From contig NZ_MQVY01000004.1 of NCBI RefSeq assembly GCF_002954385.1, forward strand, positions 159,566 to 223,565: a stretch of 64,000 nt of DNA, given 5' to 3'. The stretch comes from Tenacibaculum sp. SG-28. GTDB taxonomy: Bacteria > Bacteroidota > Bacteroidia > Flavobacteriales > Flavobacteriaceae. The translations under genes and the position numbers were made by a program. Under the pieces are notes generated by a model that saw only the letters and a list, made by a program, of their open reading frames with translations, had not been told where the DNA came from and searched no databases. How positions within the stretch are numbered: the stretch's first letter is position 1; every line of letters begins with the position of its first letter. This document shows, one piece after another, positions 38,883-50,289 of this stretch.

Positions 38883-39356
38883 TTACTCGTGATGATAGGG
38901 TTCATTTCGTAAAATAGTAAATGCACGATACACTTGTTCTACTACAAATAAACGAATCATCTGATGTGAAAATGTCATTTTTGAAAACGATACTTTACCG
39001 CTAGCCTTTTTGTACACTGCATCGGAAAAACCATATGGTCCACCAACCGCAAATACAAGTTGTTTATGTCCAGAATTCATTTTTTTTTGGAGATATTGTG
39101 AAAACTCTAGAGATGAAAATTGTTTTCCTTTGTCATCCAACAAGACAAGTTGGTCTGTATTTTGTAGTTTAGCCAATAGTAATGCACCTTCTTTGTCTTT
39201 TTGTTGAGCGGTACTCAAGTTTTTTGTTTTTTTAAGATCAGGAATTACTTCCAATTCAAACTTTATGTAGTGTTGTAATCGATTTTTATATTCCTCAATG
39301 AGCGCTGTAAGTGGTTTGCTATCTGTCTTTCCTATTACCAATAACTTTATTTTCAT
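38883..39356 (-). CDS. rlmH: 23S rRNA pseudouridine-1915 N3-methyltransferase
   Basis: RlmH is a SPOUT methyltransferase acting on the assembled 70S ribosome. The 157 residues have the standard length, the trefoil-knot SAM site (LVFAVGGPYGFSDAVYK) and the C-terminal signature MTFSHQMIRLFVVEQVYRA ending NEPYHHE. It is divergent from nadC with 60 bases between. Confidence 0.97.
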   Translation of the reverse strand: MKIKLLVIGKTDSKPLTALIEEYKNRLQHYIKFELEVIPDLKKTKNLSTAQQKDKEGALLLAKLQNTDQLVLLDDKGKQFSSLEFSQYLQKKMNSGHKQLVFAVGGPYGFSDAVYKKASGKVSFSKMTFSHQMIRLFVVEQVYRAFTILRNEPYHHE

Positions 39357-39416
39357 AGTGTAAAATTATGAAATATGAATTATGAATTAGTATTTTTACA
39401 ACAAGAATAAAAAATT

Positions 39417-40277
39417 ATGATTTCAAAAGAACAATTTAATACCGAGTTAGATATTATTATTTCCAATGCGATTCGAGAAGATGTAGGGGAGGGGGATCAT
39501 ACCTCTTTATCCTGTATACCAGCAAATGCCATCGGAAAAGCAAAGCTTTTAGTTAAAGATGATGGAATCATCGCAGGTGTTGCCTTTGCGAAAATGGTTT
39601 TTGCATATGTAGATAAAGATTTACAGATAGAAACCTTTATAGAGGATGGAGAAAAGGTGTCTTTCGGAGATGTAGTTTTTATTGTTTCAGGAAAATCACA
39701 ATCTATTTTACAAGCCGAGCGATTGGTGTTAAATGCCATGCAACGAATGAGTGCTATCGCTACCAAAACCAATTTTTTTGCGAGCTTATTGCAAGGTACG
39801 AAAACAAAGGTGTTAGATACGAGAAAAACGACACCTGGTATACGAGCACTCGAAAAATGGGCCGTGAAAATTGGTGGTGGAGAAAACCATAGATTTGCGC
39901 TTTATGATATGGTGATGATAAAAGACAACCATATCGATTTTGCAGGAGGTATAACGCAGGCCATACAAAAAACAAAAAAGTATCTAGAAGCCAAAGGGTT
40001 AACTATTAAAATAATTGTAGAAGCAAGAAATCTGGAAGAAATTAAAGAAATATTAACGAACGATGGAGTATATCGTATTTTAATTGACAACTTTAACTAT
40101 GAAGACACCAAAAAGGCAGTTGCCTTGATCGGGAATAGATGCCTTACCGAATCTTCTGGTGGAATAAATGAAGATACCATTCGAAAATACGCAGAATGTG
40201 GTGTAGATTTTATTTCTTCGGGAGCATTAACGCACTCGGTATATAATTTAGATTTAAGTTTAAAGGCAATAGATTAA
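39417..40277 (+). CDS. nadC: Nicotinate-nucleotide diphosphorylase (carboxylating)
   Basis: NadC makes nicotinate mononucleotide from quinolinate and PRPP in NAD synthesis. The 286 residues include EDVGEGDHTS, the PRPP/quinolinate site VLDTRKTTPGIRALEKWAV, KIGGGENHRFALYDMVMIKDNH (quoted in part: GGGENHRFALYD) and C-terminal ESSGGINEDT. nadA and nadB are not in the window. It is 11 bases upstream of the M3 peptidase gene. Confidence 0.96.
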   Translation: MISKEQFNTELDIIISNAIREDVGEGDHTSLSCIPANAIGKAKLLVKDDGIIAGVAFAKMVFAYVDKDLQIETFIEDGEKVSFGDVVFIVSGKSQSILQAERLVLNAMQRMSAIATKTNFFASLLQGTKTKVLDTRKTTPGIRALEKWAVKIGGGENHRFALYDMVMIKDNHIDFAGGITQAIQKTKKYLEAKGLTIKIIVEARNLEEIKEILTNDGVYRILIDNFNYEDTKKAVALIGNRCLTESSGGINEDTIRKYAECGVDFISSGALTHSVYNLDLSLKAID

Positions 40278-40288
40278 TATTTCTTAAA

Positions 40289-42390
40289 ATGACTGTACCA
40301 AGATTTTTCGCACTATTCTTTGTCTTACTAATATCTTGCAAAAAAAATCAACAAATACGCAATACAAACATGCCTACAACTGCGAATCCTTTATTATCTG
40401 AAAGTACTCTAGATTATGGTGCTCCTGATTTTAATAACATCCAACCGCAGCATTTTTTACCGGCCATTCTCAAAGCTATGCAGTTACAGGAAAATGAAAT
40501 TCTAGAAATAACAAATAATTCAGCATTACCATCCTTTGAAAATACCATTTTAGCGCTGGAGGAGAGCGATAGAGTATTAGATCGTGTTCGTTCGATTTTT
40601 TATGCAGTTGCAGGTGCGAATACAAATAATACTATAAAAAAAATACAAAAGGAATTAGCTCCTAAGTTCTCAGTGCATACCGATAACATTATGCTAAATT
40701 CTCAATTATTTCAAAGAATTAAAGAAGTGTATGCTACTATTGATACACAATCATTAGACGATGAATCTAAACACCTAACCAAAGAATACTACAAGAATTT
40801 TGTTAAGGCTGGGGCAGATTTACCGCAAGAGAAAAAGAATAGGTTAAAAACAATTAATGCTCAATTAGCTGAACTTTCCAATACCTTTGGTAAAAAAATC
40901 TTAGATGCTAGTAAAAAAGAAGGACTTCTTGTGCAGGATGTAAGTTTATTAAAAGGTCTTTCCGAAGAGAGAATAGCGGCGATAAAAGGTAATAATGGAT
41001 ATGAGTTGCCCTTGGTCAATACTACACAGCAGCCAGCATTACAAAATCTTGAAAATAGAGATATTCGAAAAGCGCTTTATAGAAAATCAATACATAGAGC
41101 AGATCAAGGTAACTTTAATACGAGTACTTTGGTAGAAAAAATGGCAGTACTACGGTTAGAGAAAGCAAAAATTTTAGGTTTCGATAATTATGCTAGTTGG
41201 AGTTTACAGGGTACTATGGCCAAAACACCAACCAATGTATTTAAAATGTTTGCAGGTTTAGTTCCTGGAGCTCTGCAAAAAGCAGCTGCAGAAATAAAAG
41301 AAATTCAAGAGGAGATTAAATCGGATGGAAATTCATTCTCTTTAACTCCTTTCGATTGGAACCATTATGCAGAGAAAGTCCGCAAATCAAAATATAATTT
41401 AGGCGAAGAAGAGGTAAAGCAATACTTTGAACTTACCAATGTTTTAGAAAAAGGGGTTTTTTACGCAGCTACGAAGCTCTACGGTATTACTTTTAAGAAA
41501 AGAATGGATATTCCAACCTACCATCCGGATGTTGTGGTCTATGAATTATTTGAGGAGGACGGATCCGCTTTAGGTTTGTTTTACGGGGACTTTTACGCCC
41601 GAGAAAGTAAACGCGGAGGTGCCTGGATGAGTTCCTTTGTTAAACAATCTAAATTACGAAAGCAGAAACCAGTACTATACAACGTTTGTAATTTTCCAAA
41701 ACCGGCTACTGGTGCCCCAGCACTTATAAGTTTTGATAACGTAGAAACGGCTTTTCACGAATTCGGACATGCCTTGCACGGTTTCTTTGGGAACCAGAAT
41801 TACGAATCTATTTCTGGAACTAGTGTTGCTAGAGACTTTGTAGAGTTTCCTTCTCAATTCAATGAAAATTGGGCTACACATCCTGATATTTTAAGTAATT
41901 ATGCTTTGCATTATAAAACAGGGAAGGTTATTCCATCGGAATTATTAGAAAAAATAAAAAAGGCAGGAACTTTCAATCAAGGCTACTCGATTATTGAAAA
42001 TTTAGCATCTTCTAGTTTAGATATGTTATGGCACACTATTGAGAAGGTACTTCTATTGAAAATGTTGCTAATTTTGAAAAGGAGGCCTTAAAAAAGATGC
42101 AATTGTACAGCAATGAAATTCCACCGAGATATCGTTCTACCTATTTCGCTCATATTTTTAGTGGAGGGTATGCAGCGGGGTACTATTCCTATCTCTGGAC
42201 CGAAATGTTGAGTCATGATGCTTACGATTGGTTTAAAAGTAACGGATTACTAACCAGAGAAAACGGACAAAAGTTTCGGGAGGAAATATTGTCAAAGGGA
42301 AATACCATGGATTATGAAGAAATGTATAAAGTGTTTAGCGGACGCAGTCCTGAAGCAGCTCCTATGCTAAAAGCTAGAGGATTGAGATAA
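40289..42390 (+). CDS. M3 family metallopeptidase lipoprotein (Dcp/OpdA-like; frame break)
   Basis: A lipobox (LLISC, Cys 17) is followed by an M3 thimet-oligopeptidase domain with the zinc motif FHEFGHALHG near residue 490. The frame breaks after MLWHTIE. One added base near 42041-42047 restores IEKGTSIENVANFEKEAL or similar and joins the C-terminal helical part (YAAGYYSYLWTEML) for ~700 residues, normal for Dcp/OpdA. The predicted role is peptide degradation in the periplasm. This is the one break not sitting in a long homopolymer (short AG-rich context GAGAAGG). Confidence 0.9.
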
Positions 42391-42404
42391 GTAAGAGATT
42401 TTAT

Positions 42405-42974
42405 ATGAACACATTTGTTGATAATATTCAATATTCAAAAAAAAACTTTAAAAGTAAGGAATTAAGCAGAACAGATTTTGACTCTTGTACTTTTACCAAT
42501 TGTGATTTTTCAGATCTACATATTAGCAATTCGGAGTTTTTAGACTGTGAATTTATAGCGTGTAATTTTAGTAATACAAGGCTTAAAGAGTGTAGTTTTA
42601 AGCAAGTTTACTTTGAGGATTCAAAACTTATCGGTGTAAAATTTAACGAAATAGATCCTTTTTTACTGCAGATGAAATTTTCAAATTGTCAGCTTGACTT
42701 TTCCTCTTTTTACCAATTGAAAATTCAATATTTTCATTTCGATAATTGCCAAATGATAGGGGTTGACTTTACCGAGTCAGATGCACAGTATTGTGTTTTT
42801 CACAAGACCAATTTAAAAGAAGCTATCTTTGAAGAGACAAATTTAGAAAATGCCAATTTTACAACTGCAGAAAATTTTGTTATAGATATGGATAAAAACA
42901 GGGTTACAAACGCTTTCTTCTCTAGAGAAAACGTCCTAAATTTATTGCAGAAATACAAGCTTAATGTAGAATGA
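42405..42974 (+). CDS. Pentapeptide repeat protein
   Basis: The 189 residues contain two blocks of pentapeptide repeats (A/C-D/N-L/F-x-x), for example LSRTDFDSCTFTNCDFSDL and FVTES-type turns around FTESDAQYCVFHKTNLKEA, separated by a short non-repeat segment (FNEIDPFLL). This gives a right-handed beta-helix. The pattern resembles McbG/Qnr-type proteins, which protect DNA gyrase, but no gyrase-specific loops can be judged here, so the function is open. It is probably co-transcribed with the YihY gene 22 bases downstream. Confidence 0.88.
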   Translation: MNTFVDNIQYSKKNFKSKELSRTDFDSCTFTNCDFSDLHISNSEFLDCEFIACNFSNTRLKECSFKQVYFEDSKLIGVKFNEIDPFLLQMKFSNCQLDFSSFYQLKIQYFHFDNCQMIGVDFTESDAQYCVFHKTNLKEAIFEETNLENANFTTAENFVIDMDKNRVTNAFFSRENVLNLLQKYKLNVE

Positions 42975-42996
42975 TAGTAGACTGAAAGTTGCATTT

Positions 42997-43926
42997 ATGA
43001 TAAAATCTATTGAAGATAAATTAAGTAAAATACCAATTGTAAATAAGTTGGTTCACTTCGGGAAAACTATAAAAATTCCTGGTTTACGTGGTTTGTCTTT
43101 GTATGACGTTTTGGAGCTTTATGGCATTGGGATTGTAAAAGGAGCTTTAACGACTCGCGCCGCAGGAATTGCATTTAGCTTTTTTATGGCAATTTTTCCT
43201 TTTTTACTATTTATTTTAACGCTAATACCGTACATCCCTATAGAAGGTTTTCAGGAAGGATTGTTTTCTATCATTCAAGAGGCTTTACCACCCAAAACAT
43301 TTGATGCCGTAGACGGGGTTTTAAAAGACATTCTAAATAACCAATACGGAGGGTTACTTTCTTTTGGATTTTTGGCATCTATTTTTCTCATGGCCAACGG
43401 TGTAAATGCTATTTTTGGTGGATTTGAGTATTCCTATCATGTAAAGGAATATCGTACCTTGTTAAGATCTTACTTTATATCTTTAGCAGTTTCGCTTCTC
43501 ATGTCATTTTTCTTAATTATTACTGTTGTTTTTGTGACTTTATATCAGGTAGCTCTTTCTAAGATTGATGAAAAAGGTTGGTTTGACACCAACGATTTAC
43601 ATTTGTTGTATTTCGGAAGAGGGTTTCTTTTTTTAGTGATGATATTTACCATTGTATCCTTGCTTTTCCGATATGGAACGAAGCAAGGAAAAGAAGTTCG
43701 ATTCTTTTCTCCAGGAGCTATATTAACTACGGTTGTTTCCATGATTTCTTTTTATGCTTTTGGTATTTACGTGGTGAAATTTGCGAAGTATAACGAATTA
43801 TATGGATCTATTGGTACACTGTTAATTTTAATGTTATTTGTATGGTTAAATGCTATTATTCTTTTGTTGGGCTTTGAATTAAATGCAACTATTTACAGGT
43901 TAAAACAACCTAATAAAACTTCCTAA
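42997..43926 (+). CDS. YihY/BrkB family inner-membrane protein
   Basis: The 309-residue protein has about six membrane helices and the family signatures LTTRAAGIAFSFFMAIFPF and SIGTLLILMLFVWLNAIILLLG (quoted in part: LMLFVWLNAIILLLG). The family is widespread; transport has been suggested but the role is not settled. Confidence 0.9.
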   Translation: MIKSIEDKLSKIPIVNKLVHFGKTIKIPGLRGLSLYDVLELYGIGIVKGALTTRAAGIAFSFFMAIFPFLLFILTLIPYIPIEGFQEGLFSIIQEALPPKTFDAVDGVLKDILNNQYGGLLSFGFLASIFLMANGVNAIFGGFEYSYHVKEYRTLLRSYFISLAVSLLMSFFLIITVVFVTLYQVALSKIDEKGWFDTNDLHLLYFGRGFLFLVMIFTIVSLLFRYGTKQGKEVRFFSPGAILTTVVSMISFYAFGIYVVKFAKYNELYGSIGTLLILMLFVWLNAIILLLGFELNATIYRLKQPNKTS

Positions 43927-44047
43927 ATTGTCTAATTATTATGATATTTGCATACAAATAATAATGTATGTGTTGTATCCAATAGTATTTAGCTATTCTT
44001 TAATTTTTACAAAGCATACAATTTTTAATTAAACAATTTTAATTATT

Positions 44048-45413
44048 ATGAAACCGAGCATTCCAAAAGGAACCAGAGATTTTTCATCCACTGAAATAGC
44101 CAAGAGAAATTATATATTTCAAACTATAAAAGGTGCTTTTGAGAATTTTGGATTTCAACCTATTGAAACCCCAAGTTTTGAAAACTCTACTACTTTAATG
44201 GGAAAATATGGGGAAGAGGGAGATCGTTTAATTTTTAAAATTTTAAACTCTGGGGATTATTTAAAAAAAAGTAGACAATTCTTTACTAGTAGAGAAAAAT
44301 AGTACAAAAGTAATTCCTAAAATTTCTGAAAAAGCACTTCGATATGATTTAACTGTACCATTCGCTAGATATGTTGTGCAACATCAGAACGAAATTACTT
44401 TTCCTTTTAAACGGTATCAAATCCAACCTGTTTGGAGAGCAGATCGTCCTCAGAAAGGAAGATTTAGAGAGTTTTACCAGTGTGATGCAGACGTTGTTGG
44501 TAGTAACTCTTTATTGCAAGAGATTGAGTTTGTACAATTATACGATTCTGTTTTCACAGCACTTGGTTTACTCGGAACAACTATAAAAATTAACAATAGG
44601 AAGATTTTGTCTGGTATTGCTGAGGTTATCGGCGCTACGGATAAGCTTATTGACTTTACAGTTGCCCTAGACAAATTGGATAAAATTGGTAAAGATGGTG
44701 TAGTTGATGAAATGATAAGTAAGGGAATTCCTGCCGATGCCTTAGGGAAACTCGATCCATTATTCTCTTTTACTGGTTCTAACGAAGCCAAATTATCTTC
44801 ATTAGAAACGATGCTGTATACTTCTGAAGAAGGGTTAAAAGGAGTGCAAGAATTACGGTTTATTAACGATGCTATTGAGGCATTAGAATTAGGCTCTGCT
44901 TCTTTAGAAATAGATGTCACCTTAGCCAGAGGCCTCAACTATTATACTGGTGCTATCTATGAGGTTTCTGCGCCAAAAAACATAAAGATCGGATCTATTG
45001 GAGGCGGTGGAAGATACGATGACTTAACCGGTATTTTTGGCCTTAAAGACGTTTCCGGTGTCGGGATTTCTTTTGGTCTAGACAGGATATATCTCGTTAT
45101 GGAAGAACTTGGGCTGTTTGAAGACTTAGCGCTTCCCAGGCCAAAAGTTTTATTTTTAAATTTTAAAGAAGAGGAGAGTCTGCCAAAACTGAAAGCCATA
45201 AAAATACTTCGTAGTCGTGGTATATCTGCCGAGATATATCCGGATGTAGCAGCTAGTAACAAACAACAAAAAAAGCAATGGAAATATGTAAATAATAGGC
45301 AAATTTCTTATGTAGTTACTGATATTGAGAATACTACCTACAAAATAAAAAACATGATGTCTGGAGAGGTTATATCGCTTACTATTCAGGAATTAGTGGA
45401 TTTTTTAACCTAA
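44048..45413 (+). CDS. hisS: Histidyl-tRNA synthetase (frame break)
   Basis: The class II synthetase charges tRNA-His. Motif 1 region [10 protein letters not shown] and [11 protein letters not shown] start the protein. After GDYLKK the frame shifts because the A run at 44263-44270 has eight A; seven would give [20 protein letters not shown] and run on into [32 protein letters not shown] (quoted in part: [14 protein letters not shown]), the HisA motif [14 protein letters not shown] and the C-terminal anticodon domain, total ~454 residues. This is the only one-base gain among the breaks. As hisS is essential, sequencing error is by far the likeliest reason. Confidence 0.93.
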
Positions 45414-45428
45414 CTAATGATATTGTCG

Positions 45429-45436
45429 TATCTTTG
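45429..45436 (+). promoter_or_regulatory. -7 promoter box for folE
   Basis: TATCTTTG matches TAnnTTTG, 20 bases before the folE ATG at 45457. Confidence 0.5.
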
Positions 45437-45456
45437 CAAAATCAATTTTTTAAATA

Positions 45457-46146
45457 ATGTTCGAACTAAATACTAATATGAACGAAGATAGAATTGACGA
45501 AATAGGTGAAAATCACATCGGTACTTCGGCGACTACTCCTTTGCGAGAAGATGCTTTTGCTATTTCGGACAAAGAAAAAATAGAGCGAATAGAAGCGAGT
45601 GTAAGAGATATTTTACACACCTTGGGAATGGATTTAACAGACGACAGTCTTCAAGGTACTCCAAGAAGAGTTGCCAAAGCCTACGTAAACGAACTCTTTA
45701 TGGGCTTGAATCCAGATAATATGCCGAAGGCGTCTACTTTTAATAATAATTACAACTACGGAGAAATGTTAGTAGAGAAGAATATCGTTGTATATTCTAC
45801 TTGTGAACACCACTTACTTCCTATAGTTGGTAGAGCACATGTCGCTTATATTTCCAATGGTAAAGTAATTGGATTGTCTAAAATGAATCGTATTGTAGAG
45901 TACTTTGCTAAAAGACCGCAGGTACAAGAGCGTTTAACGATGCAGGTAGTGCAATGCATGCAAGAAGCGTTAGGTACAGAAGATGTGGCCTGTGTTATCG
46001 ATGCGAAACATTTATGTGTAAATTCACGAGGTATAAAAGATATTGAAAGTAGTACGGTGACTGCAGAATTTGGTGGTAAATTTAAAGATAAAGAAATCAA
46101 AAAGGAATTTTTATCGTATTTAAAAATGAATACGCCATTCGATTAA
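45457..46146 (+). CDS. folE: GTP cyclohydrolase I
   Basis: FolE turns GTP into dihydroneopterin triphosphate, the first step of folate/tetrahydropterin synthesis. In 229 residues, the zinc ligands are seen in STCEHHLLPI and AKHLCVNSRG, and the active site in GLSKMNRIVEYFAKRPQVQE. The first ~40 residues are a variable leader; a second ATG eight codons in (MNEDRIDE) is also possible. It stands alone with its own promoter box and terminator. Confidence 0.97.
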   Translation: MFELNTNMNEDRIDEIGENHIGTSATTPLREDAFAISDKEKIERIEASVRDILHTLGMDLTDDSLQGTPRRVAKAYVNELFMGLNPDNMPKASTFNNNYNYGEMLVEKNIVVYSTCEHHLLPIVGRAHVAYISNGKVIGLSKMNRIVEYFAKRPQVQERLTMQVVQCMQEALGTEDVACVIDAKHLCVNSRGIKDIESSTVTAEFGGKFKDKEIKKEFLSYLKMNTPFD

Positions 46147-46165
46147 TGAAAATATCTTTATAACA

Positions 46166-46197
46166 TAAAAAAACCGAAGTGTAACTTCGGTTTTTTA
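46166..46197. terminator. Bidirectional terminator between folE and the TPR gene
   Basis: AACCGAAGT (46172-46180) pairs with ACTTCGGTT (46184-46192) around GTA, with A and T runs outside. Confidence 0.92.
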
Positions 46198-46215
46198 TTT
46201 TATTGTTTGTACATA

Positions 46216-47459
46216 TTATCGCATTGATTTGTATAATGCTCTGTAGGTATCTGCTTTTTCTGTCATTTCAAGTAAATCATAGATGTTCATTAATGTTTTC
46301 ACCGTTTCTATATTTTGGTTAAGACTATTCGCCTTTTCAAGATAAGGTAATGCTTCTTTATAAACTTCTTTTTGCTGTAAAGCCAATTCGTCATATTTTT
46401 TGAAGTTAGATAAATTCTTGTTCATCTCTTCTACTATTGCTTTATCTTTATCTAAAACAACAACTGCTAAGTCATATACGCATCTGCGTAATCCGGTTTT
46501 ATTTCAATAGCTTTTTCATAATATTTCTTAGCTTCTTCAGCTCTTCCTTGATTAAAGTTTACAACTCCTAAGTTATAGTAAAGCGTAGGGTTATTTGGAT
46601 CAAGCGCTATTGCTTCTTGCATTAAAGCTCCAAATTTATCCATTCTGTCTAAATCAATATATAATTGAGCTTCATTTAGAAGAAGATTTAAGTCTTTTGG
46701 ATTTGCTTTTCGGGCTTCAGACATAGCAGTGATTGCTTCGTCCGTTTTTCCTTGTTTTTGTAAAATAAGAGCAATATTTTTTACAATTAAGGCTTTTTTT
46801 GAATCGGATAACTGTATTTCGGGCTTTAAATAGTTTCCTGTTTTAACCATTAGATCTCTTTGGGTTTTTGAAGGGAACTGCTCAACTTTACCTGTCGCTT
46901 TTTCTGTTGCTACAAATATTTCCTCAGCACCTGAATAGTTTAATTCACGTAATTTATTGTAATATTCTAAAGCTTTATCATAATCTTCTGCTTGAGTTGA
47001 AGATACTGCGGCATTGTATACAAATGAGGTGTCTTTTGGGCTTAAAACATAGGTTAAGTAAAATTTTTCTGCGGCATTTTTGTAATCTTTTTTATCGTTG
47101 TAAAGCGAAGCGGCTTCGTTAGAAACATCCACCACCATTTTTTCCAATATAGGTTGTGCTTCTTTTGTGTATTTAGTGTTCCCAGATTGTTTTTCTATAT
47201 CCATTAACGTATTAAATGCATTTGCTGCATTTTTATAATCCTTTTTGGAAGCGTATGCTTTTCCTTTTAGAAAGTAATATTTTGTTTTGTATTTATCATC
47301 TGCATTAGCTATTAGCCCTTCAGCAGAGGATAGTGTTGAAATTGCGCTATTAAAATCTTGCTTTTTTATTGCTTTCTCTGCAGCTTTTAATTCTGCTTTT
47401 TGTCCAAAAGATGCGATGGAGATTACTCCAAAAGAAAGTGCTATAATTTGTTTTTTCAT
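46216..47459 (-). CDS. Exported tetratricopeptide repeat protein (frame break)
   Basis: Start MKKQIIALSFGVISIASFGQ is a signal peptide. At least eight TPR-like helix pairs follow (KAYASKKDYKNAANAFNTLM, LYYNLGVVNFNQGRAEEAKK). The frame stops after DAYMT. Adding one A between ATG and AC (plus near 46471) gives YMNLAVVVLDKDKAIVEEMN and rejoins the last TPRs, ~414 residues. TPR proteins act as scaffolds; the partner is unknown. The gene lies 16 bases downstream of gyrA and is probably co-transcribed with it. Confidence 0.88.
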
Positions 47460-47475
47460 TGTAGATTTAAATTTA

Positions 47476-49977
47476 TTATTGATCTTGGTTTTCATTATTT
47501 TCATTGACATCTTCAATTTCTATTCCATTTTCATCTTTTTCTTCGTGCATAACTTTTGCAACTGCTGCAATACTATCACTATTTTTAATATTTATCAAGC
47601 GAACACCTTGTGTTGCCCTTCCCATAACTCGTAAATCTTCTACTGCCATACGTATGGTAAGTCCTGATTTATTGATAATCATTAAATCGTTGGAATCGTC
47701 TACATTTTTTATGGCAACGAGCTCTCCTGTTTTTTCAGAAATATTTAAGGTTTTGACTCCTTTACCACCTCTGTTGGTAATACGGTAGTCTTCTAGTTTG
47801 GATCTTTTACCGTATCCTTTTTCAGAAACTACCAGAATATTACTTTCCATATCGTTAACAGATACCATTCCTATTACCTCGTCTTCTTCGTGCTGTAATG
47901 TTATACCTCTAACTCCGGAGGCTGTTCTTCCCATTGGTCTGGTTTTTTCTTCTTCAAAACGAATAGTTTTCCCAGACTTTAATGCCAGCATTACTTGGCT
48001 ATCTCCTGTGGTTAATTTTGCTTCTAGCAGTTCATCACCTTCCTTTATGGTGATGGCATTTATACCATTTGCTCTTGGTCGAGAGTATTGTTCTAGTGGC
48101 GTCTTTTTTACACGGCCTTTTTTAGTTGCCATGATTACATAGTGGTTATTTATGTAGTCTTCATCCTTTAGGTCTGCAGTAACTAAGAAAGCTTTTACCT
48201 TATCGTCTTGTTCGATATTGATAAGATTTTGAATCGCTCTACCCTTAGTGTTTTTTCCACCCTCAGGAATTTCATACACACGCATCCAAAATACTTTTCC
48301 TTTTTGGGTGAAGAACATCATGTATTGGTGATTGGTTGCAATAAACAAATGTTCTAAAAAGTCTTCGTTTCTTGTTGTGGCACCTTTTTGTCCTCTACCA
48401 CCTCTATTTTGTACTTTGTACTCGTCTAGATTGGTTCTTTTTAGGTATCCTGCATTTGAAATGGTAACCACTACTTTGGTGTTCGGAATCATGTCCTCAA
48501 TACGCATGTCTCCACCTGCATATTCAATTACAGAGCGTCTTTCGTCTCCGTATTTGTCACGGATTTGTATAAGTTCCTCTGTGATTATTCGGTAGCGTCT
48601 TGCTTCGTTTTCAAGAATATCTTTTAAATCTGCAATGGTTTTGATGATTTCATCGTATTCATTTCGTAACTTGTCTTGCTCTAGACCAGTTAATTGTCGC
48701 AGTCGCATCTCAACGATTGCACGAGCTTGAATTTCGGTCAACTCGAAGCGTTCTATTAATTTTTCACGGGCTTGATCGGCATTGGAAGACCCTCTAATAA
48801 TGGAGATTACTTCATCAATATTATCTGAAGCGATGATTAAACCTTCTAAAATATGTGCTCTTGCCTCTGCTTTTTTTAGTTCGTATTGCGTTCTTCGAAC
48901 AACAACTTCATGACGATGTTCTACGAAATAGTGAATTAACTGCTTCAGGTTTAATTGCTCCGGTCTTCCATTGACTAGGGCTATATTATTAACGCTGAAA
49001 GAGGTTTGTAGTTGGGTGTATTTAAATAGTTTATTTAAAACGATATTAGGAATCGCATCTCTTTTTAAAACGTAAACGATACGCATTCCTTTTCGGTCAG
49101 ATTCGTCACGAATACTAGCAATGCCGTCTAGTTTCTTTTCGTTCACTAAATCCGCAGTTTTCTTAATCATATCAGCTTTATTAACCTGATATGGTATCTC
49201 TGTAACCACGATACACTCTCTTCCTTTGATATCTTCAATGGTTGCTTTAGCTCGCATCACAATTCTACCTCTTCCGGTATGAAAAGCGTCTCGAACACCA
49301 TCGTACCCGTAAATTATACCTCCTGTAGGGAAGTCTGGGGCTTTAATGTGTTGCATCAATTCATCAATTTCAATATCTCGATTTTCAATGTATGCAACAG
49401 TACCATTGATGACCTCCGTAAGGTTATGTGGCGCCATATTTGTGGCCATACCAACCGCTATTCCTGATGCTCCGTTTACTAGTAAATTAGGAATACGGGT
49501 TGGTAACACAGTTGGTTCTTTTAACGTATCGTCAAAATTTAATTTGTGGTCTACCGTATCTTTTTCAATATCAGATAACATCTCTTCTGATATTTTCTGC
49601 ATTCTAACCTCCGTATAACGCATTGCTGCCGGACTATCGCCATCTACAGAGCCAAAGTTTCCTTGGCCGTCTACCATCATGTATCGAACGCTCCAGTCTT
49701 GCGCCATCCTAACCATTGAGTCATATACTGAGGTATCACCGTGTGGGTGATACTTACCGAGAACCTCTCCTACAATTCTTGCTGATTTTTTGTAGGCTCC
49801 AGTTGCTTTTATACCAAGTTCATGCATTCCGAACAATACTCTTCGGTGCACGGGTTTTAAGCCATCTCGTACGTCAGGTAAAGCTCTAGATACGATTACC
49901 GACATGGAATAATCAATGTATGCCGATTTCATTTGTTCTTCAATGTTGATAGGAATCAACTTTTCACCATCTGCCAT
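47476..49977 (-). CDS. gyrA: DNA gyrase subunit A
   Basis: The 833-residue type IIA topoisomerase subunit has the winged-helix region with catalytic Tyr121 in [10 protein letters not shown], the quinolone-determining segment [19 protein letters not shown] (Thr82 at the position of E. coli Ser83, which I recall as normal for flavobacteria), a coiled-coil, and a C-terminal six-bladed pinwheel with the GyrA box RGGRGQKG near residue 525. The acidic C-terminal tail is normal. gyrB is not in the window. The TPR gene follows on the same strand. Confidence 0.97.
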   Translation of the reverse strand: MADGEKLIPINIEEQMKSAYIDYSMSVIVSRALPDVRDGLKPVHRRVLFGMHELGIKATGAYKKSARIVGEVLGKYHPHGDTSVYDSMVRMAQDWSVRYMMVDGQGNFGSVDGDSPAAMRYTEVRMQKISEEMLSDIEKDTVDHKLNFDDTLKEPTVLPTRIPNLLVNGASGIAVGMATNMAPHNLTEVINGTVAYIENRDIEIDELMQHIKAPDFPTGGIIYGYDGVRDAFHTGRGRIVMRAKATIEDIKGRECIVVTEIPYQVNKADMIKKTADLVNEKKLDGIASIRDESDRKGMRIVYVLKRDAIPNIVLNKLFKYTQLQTSFSVNNIALVNGRPEQLNLKQLIHYFVEHRHEVVVRRTQYELKKAEARAHILEGLIIASDNIDEVISIIRGSSNADQAREKLIERFELTEIQARAIVEMRLRQLTGLEQDKLRNEYDEIIKTIADLKDILENEARRYRIITEELIQIRDKYGDERRSVIEYAGGDMRIEDMIPNTKVVVTISNAGYLKRTNLDEYKVQNRGGRGQKGATTRNEDFLEHLFIATNHQYMMFFTQKGKVFWMRVYEIPEGGKNTKGRAIQNLINIEQDDKVKAFLVTADLKDEDYINNHYVIMATKKGRVKKTPLEQYSRPRANGINAITIKEGDELLEAKLTTGDSQVMLALKSGKTIRFEEEKTRPMGRTASGVRGITLQHEEDEVIGMVSVNDMESNILVVSEKGYGKRSKLEDYRITNRGGKGVKTLNISEKTGELVAIKNVDDSNDLMIINKSGLTIRMAVEDLRVMGRATQGVRLINIKNSDSIAAVAKVMHEEKDENGIEIEDVNENNENQDQ

Positions 49978-50111
49978 ATATTTTTTTTAAAATTTTAGTA
50001 ATTTTCCATAAAAAAGAGTGAATTTTAAAAAATTAAAATTCCCTCAAATTACACAGTAAACTGTATATGTTGTCTAAAACATTGCAAGATACATTATAGC
50101 TATATTTTACA

Positions 50112-50119
50112 CAAAAATA
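50112..50119 (-). promoter_or_regulatory. -7 promoter box, probably for gyrA
   Basis: On the minus strand TATTTTTG lies 134 bases before the gyrA ATG. The rest of the 312-base gap between gyrA and clpC (49978-50289) is AT-rich leader. For clpC, TAACTTTA at 50262-50269 with TTTG at 50236-50239 is the best, weaker candidate. Confidence 0.4.
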
Positions 50120-50289
50120 CTTCGGGTTGTTTTGTGTTTAGTTATTAACAATTTATTGGAATTTATCTTTTTAGACACTTATGGATTTCCGTATTTAAAT
50201 GGCATATTGGCAGTTATCAACTATATGGCATTTTTTTTGCTGTATTATAAGAAAAACTTACTAACTTTACATAGACACAAATAAAATTT

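Noticed and set aside
42405..42974. Qnr-type fluoroquinolone resistance gene
   Set aside because: Pentapeptide repeats alone do not show gyrase binding; the Qnr loops cannot be identified from this reading.
49700..49740. Thr82 in GyrA at the position of E. coli Ser83, a quinolone-resistance site
   Set aside because: As I recall, Thr is the normal residue at this position in flavobacteria, so it is not evidence of acquired resistance.
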